DNA from: Candidatus Latescibacterota bacterium
GTDB taxonomy: Bacteria > Latescibacterota > Latescibacteria > Latescibacterales > Latescibacteraceae
NCBI GenBank assembly: GCA_016927495.1
Contig: JAFGMP010000313.1
Span: forward strand, 1-32,537
Reading direction: 5' to 3'
Length of the DNA: 32,537 nt
The notes beneath the pieces were generated by a model. It did not search any database, was not told the DNA's origin, and saw only the letters and a list, made by a program, of their open reading frames with translations. Position numbers and translations under genes: made by a program. Shown one piece after another: positions 1 to 9,210 of this stretch; positions within the stretch are counted from its first letter, which is position 1; each line of letters opens with the position of its first letter.

Positions 1-1657
1 AGTCGGACATTGTTATCGTTGCCATACCCTGACCGAACCGTATCTATCGAGTCAATGGTTCGTGCGAATGAAGGAACTGGCTAACCCGGCAATTGAAGCT
101 GTTAAAAATGGCAGTATCACATTTCATCCCGAACGATGGACCAAGGTATACCTGAACTGGATGGAAAATATCCGAGACTGGTGTATCTCTCGTCAACTCT
201 GGTGGGGGCACCGCATTCCGGTATACTACTGTGATGACTGCGATAATGTAATGGTATCGAAAGTTGCGGTAACCAACTGCAACAAATGCAGCAGCAGCCG
301 GATTACCCAGGATCCCGATGTGCTCGATACATGGTTTAGTTCATGGCTCTGGCCTTTTTCAACATTCGGCTGGCCTGAAGAGGCGGCAGAACTTAAGTCA
401 TTTTACCCTACCGCCACACTATCGACCGCTCCCGAAATTATTTTCTTCTGGGTAGCGCGAATGATCATGGCAGGCATTGAGTTTATGGGAGATATTCCAT
501 TCTCCCAGGTATACCTCCATGGCACCGTCCGTGATGATCAGGGCAGAAAAATGTCAAAATCTCTCGGTAATGGCGTCGATCCCTTAGAAGTCATCGAAAC
601 TCACGGTGCAGATGCGCTCAGATTCAGTATAATCAATATCACTTCACAGGGACAGGATGTGTATATTTCATATTTCCGTGAAGGTGAACAAAAACAAAAA
701 GACCACAACACATTCGATATTGGCCGTAATTTCGCCAATAAAATTTGGAATGCCGCACGTCTTATTGTTACGATTGCAGATGGCCCTATCGAAACTGAAA
801 AAAATGTTGAATCTGAACTCGCAGACCGGTGGATACTATCCAAATACAACAGAATTATCAGACAAATGACTGAATCTATCGATGCATTCAGGTTTAATGA
901 TGCGGCCCATATTATCTATGATTTTATTTGGCATGATTTCTGTGACTGGTATCTCGAAATCATTAAACCCCGTGTCTCAAGAGGAGGTGCGGAAAAAGCC
1001 TTCGTCCTCAATAATGCAGCACGAATTCTTGCAGGTTCGATGCAGCTTCTCCACCCGATAATGCCGTTTATCACAGAAGAAGTGTGGCAGTTACTTACTG
1101 ACATTACCAACGAAAAAAGCGCTGCGGGCATCATGATCTCACAGTGGCCCGAAACAAAAGAAGACCTTATCGATGACACTGTTGAAAACCACATGGAAAC
1201 GGTAAAATCATTAATAACCACAATACGAACAATCAGAAATGAAATGAATGTTCCGCTCGGGCAAAATGCCGATGTTGTGGTTGTTCCCGCCGATGATGAT
1301 ACGCATGATATATTTTTCAACAACCGGCTTTATATTCATGACCTTGCAAAAGTCGATCGTCTGAAACTCGATCAAAATGCTAAAAGGCCTTCAAAAGCGG
1401 CAGCGGGAATTTCAGTAAAAAGTGAAGTCTTTGTACTTCTCGAAGGACTCATTGATATTGATCTGGAACGCAAAAGACTCGAAAAAGAAATCGACCGTCG
1501 TGCAAAATTCGTGAAAAGCCTTGACAGCAAACTACACAATGAAGGTTTTCTGTCAAAGGCACCGAAAGAAGTAATTCAACTCGAACGCCGTAAGCTTGAT
1601 GATTCACGTGAAGAACTGAAAAAACTCGATGCTAATCTTAAAGCGCTCGGAGATTGA
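1..1657 (+). CDS. valS: Valyl-tRNA synthetase, C-terminal part (5' end outside window)
   Basis: Class I aminoacyl-tRNA synthetase that charges tRNA-Val with valine in the cytoplasm. The frame is open from the window edge (codons start at base 2), so about 551 codons are seen and the N-terminal HIGH motif is missing; the family is usually near 880-950 residues. Visible marks are VGHCYRC at the very start, [16 protein letters not shown], a zinc-ribbon-like CDDC...CNKC pair, the [20 protein letters not shown] editing/catalytic boundary block, and the KMSKS loop at 548-562. The anticodon-binding helical domain follows, and the last 65 or so residues are charged and helical, matching the coiled-coil tRNA-binding arm of bacterial ValS. 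The first in-frame ATG (62) is internal, not the start. The TGA stop is followed three bases later by the PTS IIC start, so the two are probably co-transcribed. Confidence 0.97.
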   Translation, partial: VGHCYRCHTLTEPYLSSQWFVRMKELANPAIEAVKNGSITFHPERWTKVYLNWMENIRDWCISRQLWWGHRIPVYYCDDCDNVMVSKVAVTNCNKCSSSRITQDPDVLDTWFSSWLWPFSTFGWPEEAAELKSFYPTATLSTAPEIIFFWVARMIMAGIEFMGDIPFSQVYLHGTVRDDQGRKMSKSLGNGVDPLEVIETHGADALRFSIINITSQGQDVYISYFREGEQKQKDHNTFDIGRNFANKIWNAARLIVTIADGPIETEKNVESELADRWILSKYNRIIRQMTESIDAFRFNDAAHIIYDFIWHDFCDWYLEIIKPRVSRGGAEKAFVLNNAARILAGSMQLLHPIMPFITEEVWQLLTDITNEKSAAGIMISQWPETKEDLIDDTVENHMETVKSLITTIRTIRNEMNVPLGQNADVVVVPADDDTHDIFFNNRLYIHDLAKVDRLKLDQNAKRPSKAAAGISVKSEVFVLLEGLIDIDLERKRLEKEIDRRAKFVKSLDSKLHNEGFLSKAPKEVIQLERRKLDDSREELKKLDANLKALGD

Positions 1658-1660
1658 ACT

Positions 1661-2359
1661 ATGGAAGCTGCGGCTCTTCTGTTGTTTGTTGCAGGTATAG
1701 TTGCAATGGATACTTCAAGTGGCCCGCAATGCCTGATATCCGAACCGGTTGTTTCATGCACTATTTTAGGTATATTATTTGGTAACCCGGAAATGGGATT
1801 AAAAATGGGCGTTCTGTTTCAACTGCTGTGGCTGGGATATATGCCTCTCGGCGCCGTCCGTTTGACAGATGGTAACATGGGTGCTTTTATAGCTGTTGCA
1901 TCAATGCTTTCAGCATCCGTATTATTCGGTTTTGGCAGTGACCAACTCCTGGCAGCGGAAGTACCGTCAATGCTTTATGCAGTACTTGTTGCGCATATAG
2001 GGATGCTCATGACTACCGGTTTGCGAAAACTGAATAGAATACGCAATGACACTGTACGTGCACAGCTTGCGGGTGGTGAAACGGTATCAATTACAAGTAC
2101 CCAATTAAAAGGTATTGCGTCATCGTTTATACGAGGACTTCTGATGGCTGTTTTCCTGATACCTGCGGGTATACTATTGATCGGATTTATCAGATATATA
2201 CCCCCGGCAGCATTGACCGCACTGGTATTTACCTCACTTCTGATTTGGGGAACGGTTGCAGCATCGGCCATGATTTTTTTCTGGTTGAAAGGAAGAAAAC
2301 GTAATCTCATTTTGGGTTCAATAGGTGGATTTGTATGGATGCTGCTGTTTTCCCTATAA
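1661..2359 (+). CDS. PTS mannose/sorbose-family IIC membrane subunit
   Basis: Integral membrane subunit of a mannose-class phosphotransferase permease (EIIC-Man/Sor family), which forms the sugar channel together with IID. The 232-residue protein is hydrophobic throughout, with an N-terminal segment LLFVAGIVAMDTSSGPQ, the family-typical block GILFGNPEMGLKMGVLFQLLWLG followed by PLGAV...NMGAFIA, and several later helices. This is somewhat shorter than the usual 250-270 residues. ATG lies three bases after the valS stop; the 3' end overlaps the IID gene by 25 bases, suggesting coupled translation. No IIA or IIB gene lies next to it, so sugar transport by this unit alone is uncertain; a regulatory or remnant role, or partners elsewhere, are alternatives. 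The substrate cannot be told. Confidence 0.85.
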   Translation: MEAAALLLFVAGIVAMDTSSGPQCLISEPVVSCTILGILFGNPEMGLKMGVLFQLLWLGYMPLGAVRLTDGNMGAFIAVASMLSASVLFGFGSDQLLAAEVPSMLYAVLVAHIGMLMTTGLRKLNRIRNDTVRAQLAGGETVSITSTQLKGIASSFIRGLLMAVFLIPAGILLIGFIRYIPPAALTALVFTSLLIWGTVAASAMIFFWLKGRKRNLILGSIGGFVWMLLFSL

Positions 2360-3114
2360 GAAGGCTGGATTTTAGAGATCTTTTTAATATATATTTAAGA
2401 AGTTACTTTTTTCAGGGATCATTTTCAATAAAAAGTCGTCAGAATATGGGATTTGCGTTTTGTTTGGAACCGGCAGGCCGGAAACTTTTCAAAAATCCTA
2501 TAGACAGGAAGGCATTTCAGCTTCGCCACACCGAATTTTTTAATGGCAATCCATTTATGATAACCCTGGTTCTCGGTGCGGTTTCTCACATGGAAGAACG
2601 GGTATTAGACGATGACGGATTAAGTCTTGAAGATATATCAAGATTCAAAACAGCAGTCGGCAAGGCTACCGGAGCAGTGGGTGATCGCTTTTTTTGGAGA
2701 ACACTCAGACCTTTTGGTCTTGTTATGGGGTTATTGCTGTCGATATCTTATGATATATGGGGTGTAGCGCTGTTTCTTGCTATTTTTAATATTCCGACCA
2801 TGTATTTGAGATGGTACTGGCTTTATAAAGGGTATATGCTTGGACCTAAAGTTGTCCTGGAATTGAAAAATCCCAATCTGGATCGCGCATCCCAGACAAT
2901 GGAAATTTTTGGCGGAGTTTTTCTTGCTTTCCTTTCAGTTGCATTTCTATCAAATAAAGAATATGGATTTAGCTGGATATCAGCAGGGACCGGAGGAATA
3001 TTCGGTCTCAGTATTATATTATTTAAATTAAAAAAATCACATTCGGTTATTTTTGTTATTTGCACAGGTATTGCATTCATTGTCAGTCTGATTGTTAATG
3101 CATCGTTACGATAG
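2335..3114 (+). CDS. PTS mannose-family IID membrane subunit
   Basis: Partner of IIC in mannose-class PTS permeases. The 259-residue protein shows the IID hallmarks in order: an N-terminal amphipathic stretch with YLRSYFFQGSFSIKSRQNMGF, then GFAFCLEPAGRKLF, the FFNGNPFM block, the AVSHMEE segment, and an AVGDRFFWRTLRP motif in place of the more usual GxGD(S/A)xFW. The C-terminal third holds three or four membrane segments. The ATG at 2335 is chosen because it has an AGGTGG ribosome site at 2323-2328 and keeps the conserved N-terminus, although it starts inside the IIC gene in another frame. The arginine after GD departs from the common form of that loop and may matter for function. HPr follows 64 bases downstream. 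Confidence 0.85.
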   Translation: MDAAVFPIRRLDFRDLFNIYLRSYFFQGSFSIKSRQNMGFAFCLEPAGRKLFKNPIDRKAFQLRHTEFFNGNPFMITLVLGAVSHMEERVLDDDGLSLEDISRFKTAVGKATGAVGDRFFWRTLRPFGLVMGLLLSISYDIWGVALFLAIFNIPTMYLRWYWLYKGYMLGPKVVLELKNPNLDRASQTMEIFGGVFLAFLSVAFLSNKEYGFSWISAGTGGIFGLSIILFKLKKSHSVIFVICTGIAFIVSLIVNASLR

Positions 3115-3178
3115 AATTGATTGTACAGTTAAACCGTTCATGAGAAAAACAGTTTGATATTTCAGGAAAGGGAAAGTT

Positions 3179-3451
3179 GTGCCCTTTATAGAAGAGACGA
3201 TTAAGATAATCAATAAACTGGGACTGCATGCAAGACCTGCGGCATTACTTGTTCAGGAAGCATCGAAATTTTCATCTAATATCGAGTTGGAGCATGACGG
3301 AACCCGCGTTAACGGGAAATCGATAATGGGCGTAATGATGCTGGCGGCGGCTTTCGGCAGTAATTTGAAAATAATTGCCAATGGCGATGACGCGCAGGAA
3401 TCAGTTAATGGATTGAAAAAGTTAATAAATAGTAAATTTGACGAAGAATAA
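3179..3451 (+). CDS. ptsH: HPr, phosphocarrier protein of the PTS
   Basis: Small soluble carrier that takes phosphate from Enzyme I and passes it to IIA domains. The 90-residue product shows the active-site motif GLHARPA with the phosphorylated histidine at residue 17, and a second conserved site NGKSIMGVMM with Ser48, corresponding to Ser46 of Gram-positive HPr. Presence of that serine context is compatible with control by an HPr kinase, but no hprK is in the window. GTG start, preceded by AGGAAAGGGAAAG. It lies directly upstream of ptsI (26-base gap), the usual ptsHI order. Confidence 0.95.
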   Translation: MPFIEETIKIINKLGLHARPAALLVQEASKFSSNIELEHDGTRVNGKSIMGVMMLAAAFGSNLKIIANGDDAQESVNGLKKLINSKFDEE

Positions 3452-3477
3452 ACTCAACAGTAAAAGACGAGTATTCC

Positions 3478-5253
3478 GTGGCTACATATTTAAATAAAAA
3501 AATATTACCACATGAATTTACCGGTATTCCCGGCTCTCATGGTATAGCTATCGGACATGCATACGTATACGATCCATCCAACTTCTGGATAGAAGAACGG
3601 AATATACCGGCAGATGAAATAGAAAATGAAAAAAACCGCTTTACAGATGCAATCGAAAAAGTAACGAAAGATATTAAGGAACTTAAATATAAAATTGAGA
3701 CACGTGTCGATGAAGAAAATGCCAGGATTTTTGACCCGCATATCATGCTTCTTCATGACCCTGAAGTTTTAAAAGAAACCAACAGTCTCATCGAGTCGGG
3801 GAAAAGTGCGGAATTCTCATTTTTCAGGACAACTCGTAAAATCATAAAAGCATATAAACAGACAGATGATGAATACTTGCGGGAACGTATCGTTGATATA
3901 AGGGATATTGTTCGTCGGGTATATGTTAAGTTAATAGGCAAAGATCATCAACTTTTTTCAGATATCGATGAACCGGTTATTGTGGTTGCCCCCATACTTA
4001 CCCCCTCAGATACTGCTAACATGCATTCGGGTAAAATCAAGGCATTCGTAACGGATTCCGGAGGAATAACCTCCCATGCTACAATACTTGCCCGTGCTTT
4101 GGGAATCCCTGCCGTTTTAAGTGTCAAAGATGCCTCAACCGGAATTCATCAGGGTGATTTGGTAATTGTCGATGGTGAAAACGGAAAGGTTTATGTTAAT
4201 CCATCGGAAGACACCATCGAAAAAATCCATGCGGAACAAAAACAGTTAATAAAATATCGCAAAGCACTTATGGAACTGAAGGATATTCCGGCAAAAACCA
4301 TCGACGGTAAACGTATCAATCTTTATGCCAATATTGAATTTTACGATGAAATTAATGCCGTTCTTTCAAATGGCGCTGAAGGTATCGGGCTTTTTAGGAG
4401 TGAGTTTCATTATTTGATTAATGATACACCACCGGAAGAACATGATCTGTTTACTTCATATTTCAAGGTAGCGGAGAAACTTGCTCCGCATCCGGTTGTA
4501 ATCAGAACATTTGATCTCGGAGGAGATAAAATATCTCATATAATACCATCCAAACCCGAGGATAACCCTTATCTTGGCTGGAGAGCGATACGTTTAAGCC
4601 TTTCGCTCCGTGATCTTTTTAAAGTTCAACTTCGAGCTATTGTCCGTGCATCATCATTAAGAAATGTCAATATATTGTTCCCCATGATATCCGGTATCGA
4701 CGAATTGGAAAAGACTTTGAAAATTCTCGATGAGGTGAAAGAAGAAATAAAAAATGAAGGTACTGATTATGACCCTGATCTACCTGTCGGCGTGATGATA
4801 GAGGTTCCCTCAGCAGCTATGATTGCGGATCATCTCGCTAAAAGGGTTGATTTTTTCTCGATAGGCACAAACGATCTTGTACAATATACAGTTGCTGTCG
4901 ATAGAGCAAATGACCGTATTGCCGATTTATTTGATCCGTTTCATCCCGGTGTTCTCAGATTGATTAAGAGGTCGGTTGATGCCGCACATAATGCCGGAAT
5001 TCCTGTTGCTGTCTGCGGTGAAATGGGCGGGGATCCTTTGGCAACATTATTGCTAATCGGTTTCGGAATGAATTCTCTTTCCATGATTCCTTCATACATT
5101 CCGTCAATAAAACGTATTATACGGTCATTTACCATTGAACAAGCTCAAAACCTGGCAAATAAAGCTCTGGAAATGGAAACCGGAATCCAGGTAAAAAAAT
5201 TAATCTTCGATGAATTTAAAAAAATGAATTTTGAATCGTATTTGTCATTATAA
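3478..5253 (+). CDS. ptsI: PTS Enzyme I (phosphoenolpyruvate-protein phosphotransferase)
   Basis: Starts the phosphate relay by taking phosphate from PEP and giving it to HPr. At 591 residues it is slightly longer than typical (about 575). Seen in order: N-terminal IPGSHGIAIGHAYVY, the helical HPr-binding region, the phosphohistidine motif GGITSHATILARALGIP with His200, then the PEP-binding barrel with GIGLFRSEF, RTFDLGGDK, FSIGTNDLVQYTVAVDRAND and the catalytic cysteine in AVCGEMGGDP (Cys513). The start is GTG at 3478 with only a weak upstream purine stretch; no better in-frame start fits the conserved beginning. All residues needed for PEP-dependent phosphorylation are present, so the general PTS proteins look functional even though sugar-specific IIA/IIB are not here. 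Confidence 0.97.
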   Translation: MATYLNKKILPHEFTGIPGSHGIAIGHAYVYDPSNFWIEERNIPADEIENEKNRFTDAIEKVTKDIKELKYKIETRVDEENARIFDPHIMLLHDPEVLKETNSLIESGKSAEFSFFRTTRKIIKAYKQTDDEYLRERIVDIRDIVRRVYVKLIGKDHQLFSDIDEPVIVVAPILTPSDTANMHSGKIKAFVTDSGGITSHATILARALGIPAVLSVKDASTGIHQGDLVIVDGENGKVYVNPSEDTIEKIHAEQKQLIKYRKALMELKDIPAKTIDGKRINLYANIEFYDEINAVLSNGAEGIGLFRSEFHYLINDTPPEEHDLFTSYFKVAEKLAPHPVVIRTFDLGGDKISHIIPSKPEDNPYLGWRAIRLSLSLRDLFKVQLRAIVRASSLRNVNILFPMISGIDELEKTLKILDEVKEEIKNEGTDYDPDLPVGVMIEVPSAAMIADHLAKRVDFFSIGTNDLVQYTVAVDRANDRIADLFDPFHPGVLRLIKRSVDAAHNAGIPVAVCGEMGGDPLATLLLIGFGMNSLSMIPSYIPSIKRIIRSFTIEQAQNLANKALEMETGIQVKKLIFDEFKKMNFESYLSL

Positions 5254-5286
5254 ACCAGTTACTCTTAATGTGAAGAAAGGTTACTC

Positions 5287-6447
5287 ATGAAAGGCAATTT
5301 TATTTTTACTTCCGAATCCGTTTCAGAAGGACACCCCGACAAAGTAAGCGATCGCATTTCTGACAGTGTAGTCGATGCAGCGATGGCGCAGGACCCCATG
5401 AGTCGTGTTGCCTGTGAAACGTTATGTACAACTGGTCTGATCGTTATTTCGGGTGAAATAACTACAAATGCATTTATCGATTTCCCCCAGGTTGCCCGTC
5501 AGGCTTGCAGAGATATTGGATATACGGATCCTGATATTGGATTTCACGCAGACAACTGCGGTGTGTTAACTTCAATACATCCACAGTCACCTGACATTTC
5601 AATGGGAGTTACTGAAAGCGAAGGGAAAGAACAGGGAGCCGGTGATCAGGGAATGATGTTCGGATTTGCATGCGACGAGACACCGGAACTTATGCCGATG
5701 CCTATCCAGCTTGCACAACAGCTTGTATTTAAACTGGCACAACTTCGTAAAGCAGGTGACATCCCCTACATCAAACCGGACTCGAAATCTCAGGTTACCA
5801 TTGAATATGTCAACTGGAGACCGGTCAGTGTAAACACTGTTGTCGTATCAACACAACACAGCGCAGATGTCACCCTGAAGCAAATCCGAAAAGATATGGA
5901 GGAAATGGTCATAAGAGAAGTTATACCCTCAAATCTCATCAAGGCTAATACTAAGATTCATGTCAATCCGACAGGCAGATTCGTGATCGGCGGGCCTCAT
6001 GGTGACACAGGCCTCACCGGACGTAAAATTATCGTCGACACTTACGGCGGCATGGGCAGGCATGGAGGTGGAGCGTTTTCAGGAAAAGACTGTACCAAAG
6101 TCGATCGTTCGGCAGCATATGCAGCACGGTATGCAGCAAAAAATGTCGTTGCGGCCGGTTTTGCATATAAATGCGAAGTGGCGCTCTCATATGCAATTGG
6201 TGTTGCTGAACCGACAAGTATCAATGTGGACACATTTAATACCGGTACTGTTGACGACGAATTAATCCGTAATGCCGTTCGCGATTGTTTCGACTTTACC
6301 CCAAAGGGAATAATCGAACACCTGAATCTGCGTCGGCCGATATATGCCAAAACATCGGCATACGGCCACTTCGGACGCAATGATCCCGATTTCACATGGG
6401 AAAAAACCGATAAAGTCGATGAATTGAAAAAAGCATTAAAACAATAA
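5287..6447 (+). CDS. metK: S-adenosylmethionine synthetase
   Basis: Makes S-adenosylmethionine from methionine and ATP in the cytoplasm. The 386-residue protein has normal family length and all signatures: [13 protein letters not shown] at residues 10-22 (ATP and metal binding), [10 protein letters not shown] at 117-126, [13 protein letters not shown], and the glycine-rich phosphate loop GGGAFSGKD at 260-268. ATG is preceded by AAGAAAGG. It follows ptsI by 33 bases and precedes ahcY, so SAM synthesis and removal of the SAM by-product are encoded side by side. I found no SAM-riboswitch-like structure in the short gap upstream. Confidence 0.98.
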   Translation: MKGNFIFTSESVSEGHPDKVSDRISDSVVDAAMAQDPMSRVACETLCTTGLIVISGEITTNAFIDFPQVARQACRDIGYTDPDIGFHADNCGVLTSIHPQSPDISMGVTESEGKEQGAGDQGMMFGFACDETPELMPMPIQLAQQLVFKLAQLRKAGDIPYIKPDSKSQVTIEYVNWRPVSVNTVVVSTQHSADVTLKQIRKDMEEMVIREVIPSNLIKANTKIHVNPTGRFVIGGPHGDTGLTGRKIIVDTYGGMGRHGGGAFSGKDCTKVDRSAAYAARYAAKNVVAAGFAYKCEVALSYAIGVAEPTSINVDTFNTGTVDDELIRNAVRDCFDFTPKGIIEHLNLRRPIYAKTSAYGHFGRNDPDFTWEKTDKVDELKKALKQ

Positions 6448-6520
6448 CTTCGTGACCTGTATCACAGTATATTTTGCGTGTTTTCACGAACTTAATCAGA
6501 AAGAATTCGAAAGAGGCGAA

Positions 6521-7933
6521 ATGAAGCAAGAAAAAACATTAAAATATAAAGTACGCGATATCGGTTTGGCGGAGTTCGGAAGAAAAGAAATCGCTATTGC
6601 GGAAAAAGAAATGCCGGGGCTTATGGCTACCCGTGAGAAATATGGCCCGGAAAAACCACTCAAAGGTGCCCGTGTAATGGGAAGTCTTCATATGACCATT
6701 CAAACGGCAGTTCTTATCGAGACGCTGGCAGAACTTGGCGCAGATGTACGGTGGGCGTCATGTAACATTTTTTCCACTCAGGATCATGCTGCGGCAGCCA
6801 TTGCAGACCGCGGTATTCCTGTTTTTGCCTGGAAAGGTGAAACACTGGAAGAATACTGGTGGTGTACAAAACAGGCTATGACCTGGCCCGATGGGAAAGG
6901 ACCCAATCTTGTTGTGGATGATGGCGGTGATGCCACATTGTTGATCCACCGTGGATACTATGGAGAGGATAAGCCAGATCTTTTTGATGTTCCGACCGAC
7001 AATAAAGAACTCCAACAGATAAATTCATTACTTAAGCAAACACTCGAAGAAGATCCACAGTTCTGGCACAATGTAGTCGCCGGTTGGAAGGGAGTTTCCG
7101 AGGAGACCACAACAGGTGTCCACCGACTCTACCAAATGGCGGAAAAAAACGAACTTCTTGTTCCGGCAATCAACGTTAATGATTCGGTTACCAAATCAAA
7201 ATTCGATAATATTTATGGCTGCCGTGAATCGCTCGTGGATGGAATTAAAAGAGCAACCGATGTAATGATAGCCGGTAAAATCGCATTGGTCTGCGGGTAC
7301 GGTGATGTGGGAAAAGGATCTGCAGAATCACTCGCAGGTTGTCACGCCCGTGTTTTAATATCGGAGATTGATCCTATATGTGCTCTTCAGGCATGTATGG
7401 CCGGATATTCTGTGGTAACTATTGAGGACGCCTTACCTGTCGCTGATATATATGTTACGGCTACCGGTAACTGCGATGTAATTACGGCCGAACACATGAG
7501 TAAAATGAAAGACCAGGCTATTGTATGTAATATCGGGCATTTCGACAACGAAATTCAGGTCGACAAAATGCAGAGCATGCACGGTGTTATAAAAGAAAAT
7601 ATAAAACCACAGGTTGATAAATTTATCTTCCCCGACGGACATTGTATCTATCTGCTGGCGGAAGGACGGCTTGTGAATCTCGGATGTGCGACGGGACATC
7701 CGAGTTTCGTAATGTCTAATTCATTTTCAAACCAAACACTTGCCCAGATGGATCTCTGGAAGAACGCACACGACGTTGGCGTATACCGTTTGTCGAAGGA
7801 ACTGGATGAAGAAGTTGCACGGCTTCATCTTGAAAAACTCGGAGCCAGGCTGACAAAGCTGACCCCAAAACAGGCTGAGTATATCGGAGTTCCGGTTAAA
7901 GGTCCGTTTAAACCGGAACATTACCGATACTAA
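6521..7933 (+). CDS. ahcY: S-adenosylhomocysteine hydrolase
   Basis: Splits S-adenosylhomocysteine, the product of SAM-dependent methylation, to adenosine and homocysteine using bound NAD. The 470-residue protein shows [16 protein letters not shown] near the N-terminus, [10 protein letters not shown], the [15 protein letters not shown] signature, the Rossmann motif GYGDVGKG at 259-266, and the C-terminal [11 protein letters not shown] tail that reaches into the partner subunit in known enzymes. Start chosen at the ATG at 6521 because it has a GAGGCG ribosome site and begins the conserved region; an in-frame GTG at 6452 would add 23 residues that do not resemble the family. It completes a SAM cycle with metK, and the homocysteine made could feed the trans-sulfuration-family enzyme on the opposite strand. 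Confidence 0.97.
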   Translation: MKQEKTLKYKVRDIGLAEFGRKEIAIAEKEMPGLMATREKYGPEKPLKGARVMGSLHMTIQTAVLIETLAELGADVRWASCNIFSTQDHAAAAIADRGIPVFAWKGETLEEYWWCTKQAMTWPDGKGPNLVVDDGGDATLLIHRGYYGEDKPDLFDVPTDNKELQQINSLLKQTLEEDPQFWHNVVAGWKGVSEETTTGVHRLYQMAEKNELLVPAINVNDSVTKSKFDNIYGCRESLVDGIKRATDVMIAGKIALVCGYGDVGKGSAESLAGCHARVLISEIDPICALQACMAGYSVVTIEDALPVADIYVTATGNCDVITAEHMSKMKDQAIVCNIGHFDNEIQVDKMQSMHGVIKENIKPQVDKFIFPDGHCIYLLAEGRLVNLGCATGHPSFVMSNSFSNQTLAQMDLWKNAHDVGVYRLSKELDEEVARLHLEKLGARLTKLTPKQAEYIGVPVKGPFKPEHYRY

Positions 7934-7944
7934 TGAATTTATTT

Positions 7945-7974
7945 TTCGTACAGGTGATATTTAAATTGTATTAT
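7945..7974 (+). promoter_or_regulatory. Candidate promoter for the lipoprotein/beta-barrel pair
   Basis: TTCGTA (7945-7950) and TATTAT (7969-7974) are separated by 18 bases just after the ahcY stop. The -10 is good and the -35 weak. A promoter here would make the lipoprotein and beta-barrel genes independent of ahcY. Inference from pattern only. Confidence 0.3.
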
Positions 7975-8002
7975 CTGTTTAAAGTGTTCTGACTGAGTCA
8001 AT

Positions 8003-8029
8003 GGCGGCTGAATTTTACATCCGGCCGCC
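8003..8029 (+). promoter_or_regulatory. GC-rich hairpin in the leader of the lipoprotein gene
   Basis: GGCGGC (8003-8008) pairs perfectly with GCCGCC (8024-8029) across a 15-base loop, in an otherwise A/T-rich gap. No T-run follows, so it is not a standard terminator; it could be the decayed end of the ahcY transcript or a leader structure about 30 bases upstream of the lipoprotein start. Confidence 0.35.
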
Positions 8030-8060
8030 TGTGATTTATTCGGAGAAAGGAGCGATAACT

Positions 8061-9179
8061 ATGAGTTATATATTCAAAAAGTTACCGCATGTATTTGTTT
8101 TATTGTTCGCAGTAATTTTTACATCCGGATGTTTCAATATTTTCGGTTTCACATCCGATAAAGAGAAATCTCCTGTTGCAAAAGCGGAAGAAGCCATACG
8201 TGATGGTGATTATACGAAGGCCAGACTGGAACTCGAAGATGACATCGAAAACACAGATGATTCCATGGTGCTGTATACGTACGCAAAAGCTGTTCTTCTT
8301 GAAGCCGATCTCGATGTAGCAACCATAGTAGACCTTGTTCAGGGTGAAACGAAAGTTGATAGTGGCAGTATCAATCCCATTTTAGACAAATTCGATATGC
8401 TTGATCTGTCAACCCAGAATGCATGGTACAAATCGAACCTTGAGGTATCCCGGGTGTTATATAAAATCTGGGCTGAACAGACAATTGGTGATATTGATAA
8501 AGACGACATTGCGCTCGATTATTCTGTGGCAAGTGTTATGTCGAGTATTCTGGGACTTCGCGATATCAATCAGGATCAATCGATAGATCCGAATGTTGAT
8601 TTCGATCTCGATCTTATAAGTATCGATATTGATGGCGACGGCGGCTTTATTCTCGGCGATATCATGAAAGACAGCAGCGGTAATCCGATTATCGATGAAA
8701 AAACCGGAAAACCTAAGAATGCGGGACTGACCGCATTTCTGGGAAATTCAAACGCAAAAATGTCCGGCATTTCCGCAGAAACAATTAAACCCGACGATAT
8801 TAATCCGTTTATCAATTTTATCCTGACGAAACTCGGTGAGGGTGAAAACAGTATCAGATATCTCATAAACAAATATATTGGCGATAGCGGTTCATCGATC
8901 GATTATAATGAGATAGAAAAGTATATCGTTGATATCGGCGTTTATGTAAACTACTTCTGGTATAATGACGGTCAGGATAACGACGGAGATTTCGGAGTCG
9001 ATCATAATGGTGACGGTATTGTTGATGGCGGAATAGATGAAGAGACAATAAACGGTTTTGATGATGACGGTGACGGCCTCGTCGATGAAGATACCCATTA
9101 CGATCCCGCAGGTGAGATCAAAGTCGAAATAACAAATTATCTCGGCATGTTTGATAAATGGAAATCGATGGAGCATTAA
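8061..9179 (+). CDS. Predicted lipoprotein with acidic calcium-loop-like repeats
   Basis: Family not recognised. The 372-residue product begins with a lipoprotein signal (KK, a hydrophobic run, then FTSGC with the lipidated cysteine at residue 24). Residues about 40-110 look helical and TPR-like (AEEAIRDGDYTKARLELEDD). Further on are aspartate-rich loops of the calcium-binding DxDxDG kind: DIDGDGG, then a C-terminal cluster NDGQDNDGDFGVDHNGDG and FDDDGDGLVDED, like dockerin or thrombospondin type 3 loops. The start at 8061 is chosen for its AAAGGAG site and lipobox; an in-frame ATG at 8001 would run through the hairpin and put a non-signal stretch in front. It lies 31 bases upstream of a beta-barrel gene, so the pair is probably co-transcribed and acts in the envelope. 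The function is unknown. Confidence 0.75.
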   Translation: MSYIFKKLPHVFVLLFAVIFTSGCFNIFGFTSDKEKSPVAKAEEAIRDGDYTKARLELEDDIENTDDSMVLYTYAKAVLLEADLDVATIVDLVQGETKVDSGSINPILDKFDMLDLSTQNAWYKSNLEVSRVLYKIWAEQTIGDIDKDDIALDYSVASVMSSILGLRDINQDQSIDPNVDFDLDLISIDIDGDGGFILGDIMKDSSGNPIIDEKTGKPKNAGLTAFLGNSNAKMSGISAETIKPDDINPFINFILTKLGEGENSIRYLINKYIGDSGSSIDYNEIEKYIVDIGVYVNYFWYNDGQDNDGDFGVDHNGDGIVDGGIDEETINGFDDDGDGLVDEDTHYDPAGEIKVEITNYLGMFDKWKSMEH

Positions 9180-9210
9180 TAATCTTATAATAATAAATGG
9201 AGAAAGATTC

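Noticed and set aside
62..1657. ATG at 62 as the true start of valS
   Set aside because: The frame remains open to the window edge and the codons before it encode family-conserved residues (GHCYRC), so the gene is truncated by the window rather than short.
5254..5286. Possible SAM riboswitch ahead of metK
   Set aside because: Only 33 bases separate ptsI and metK, too short for any known SAM aptamer. The 73-base gap before ahcY shows no SAH riboswitch motif either.
6452..6520. Longer N-terminus for ahcY from a GTG
   Set aside because: No ribosome site and no family likeness in the added 23 residues. The ATG at 6521 has GAGGCG and begins the conserved part.
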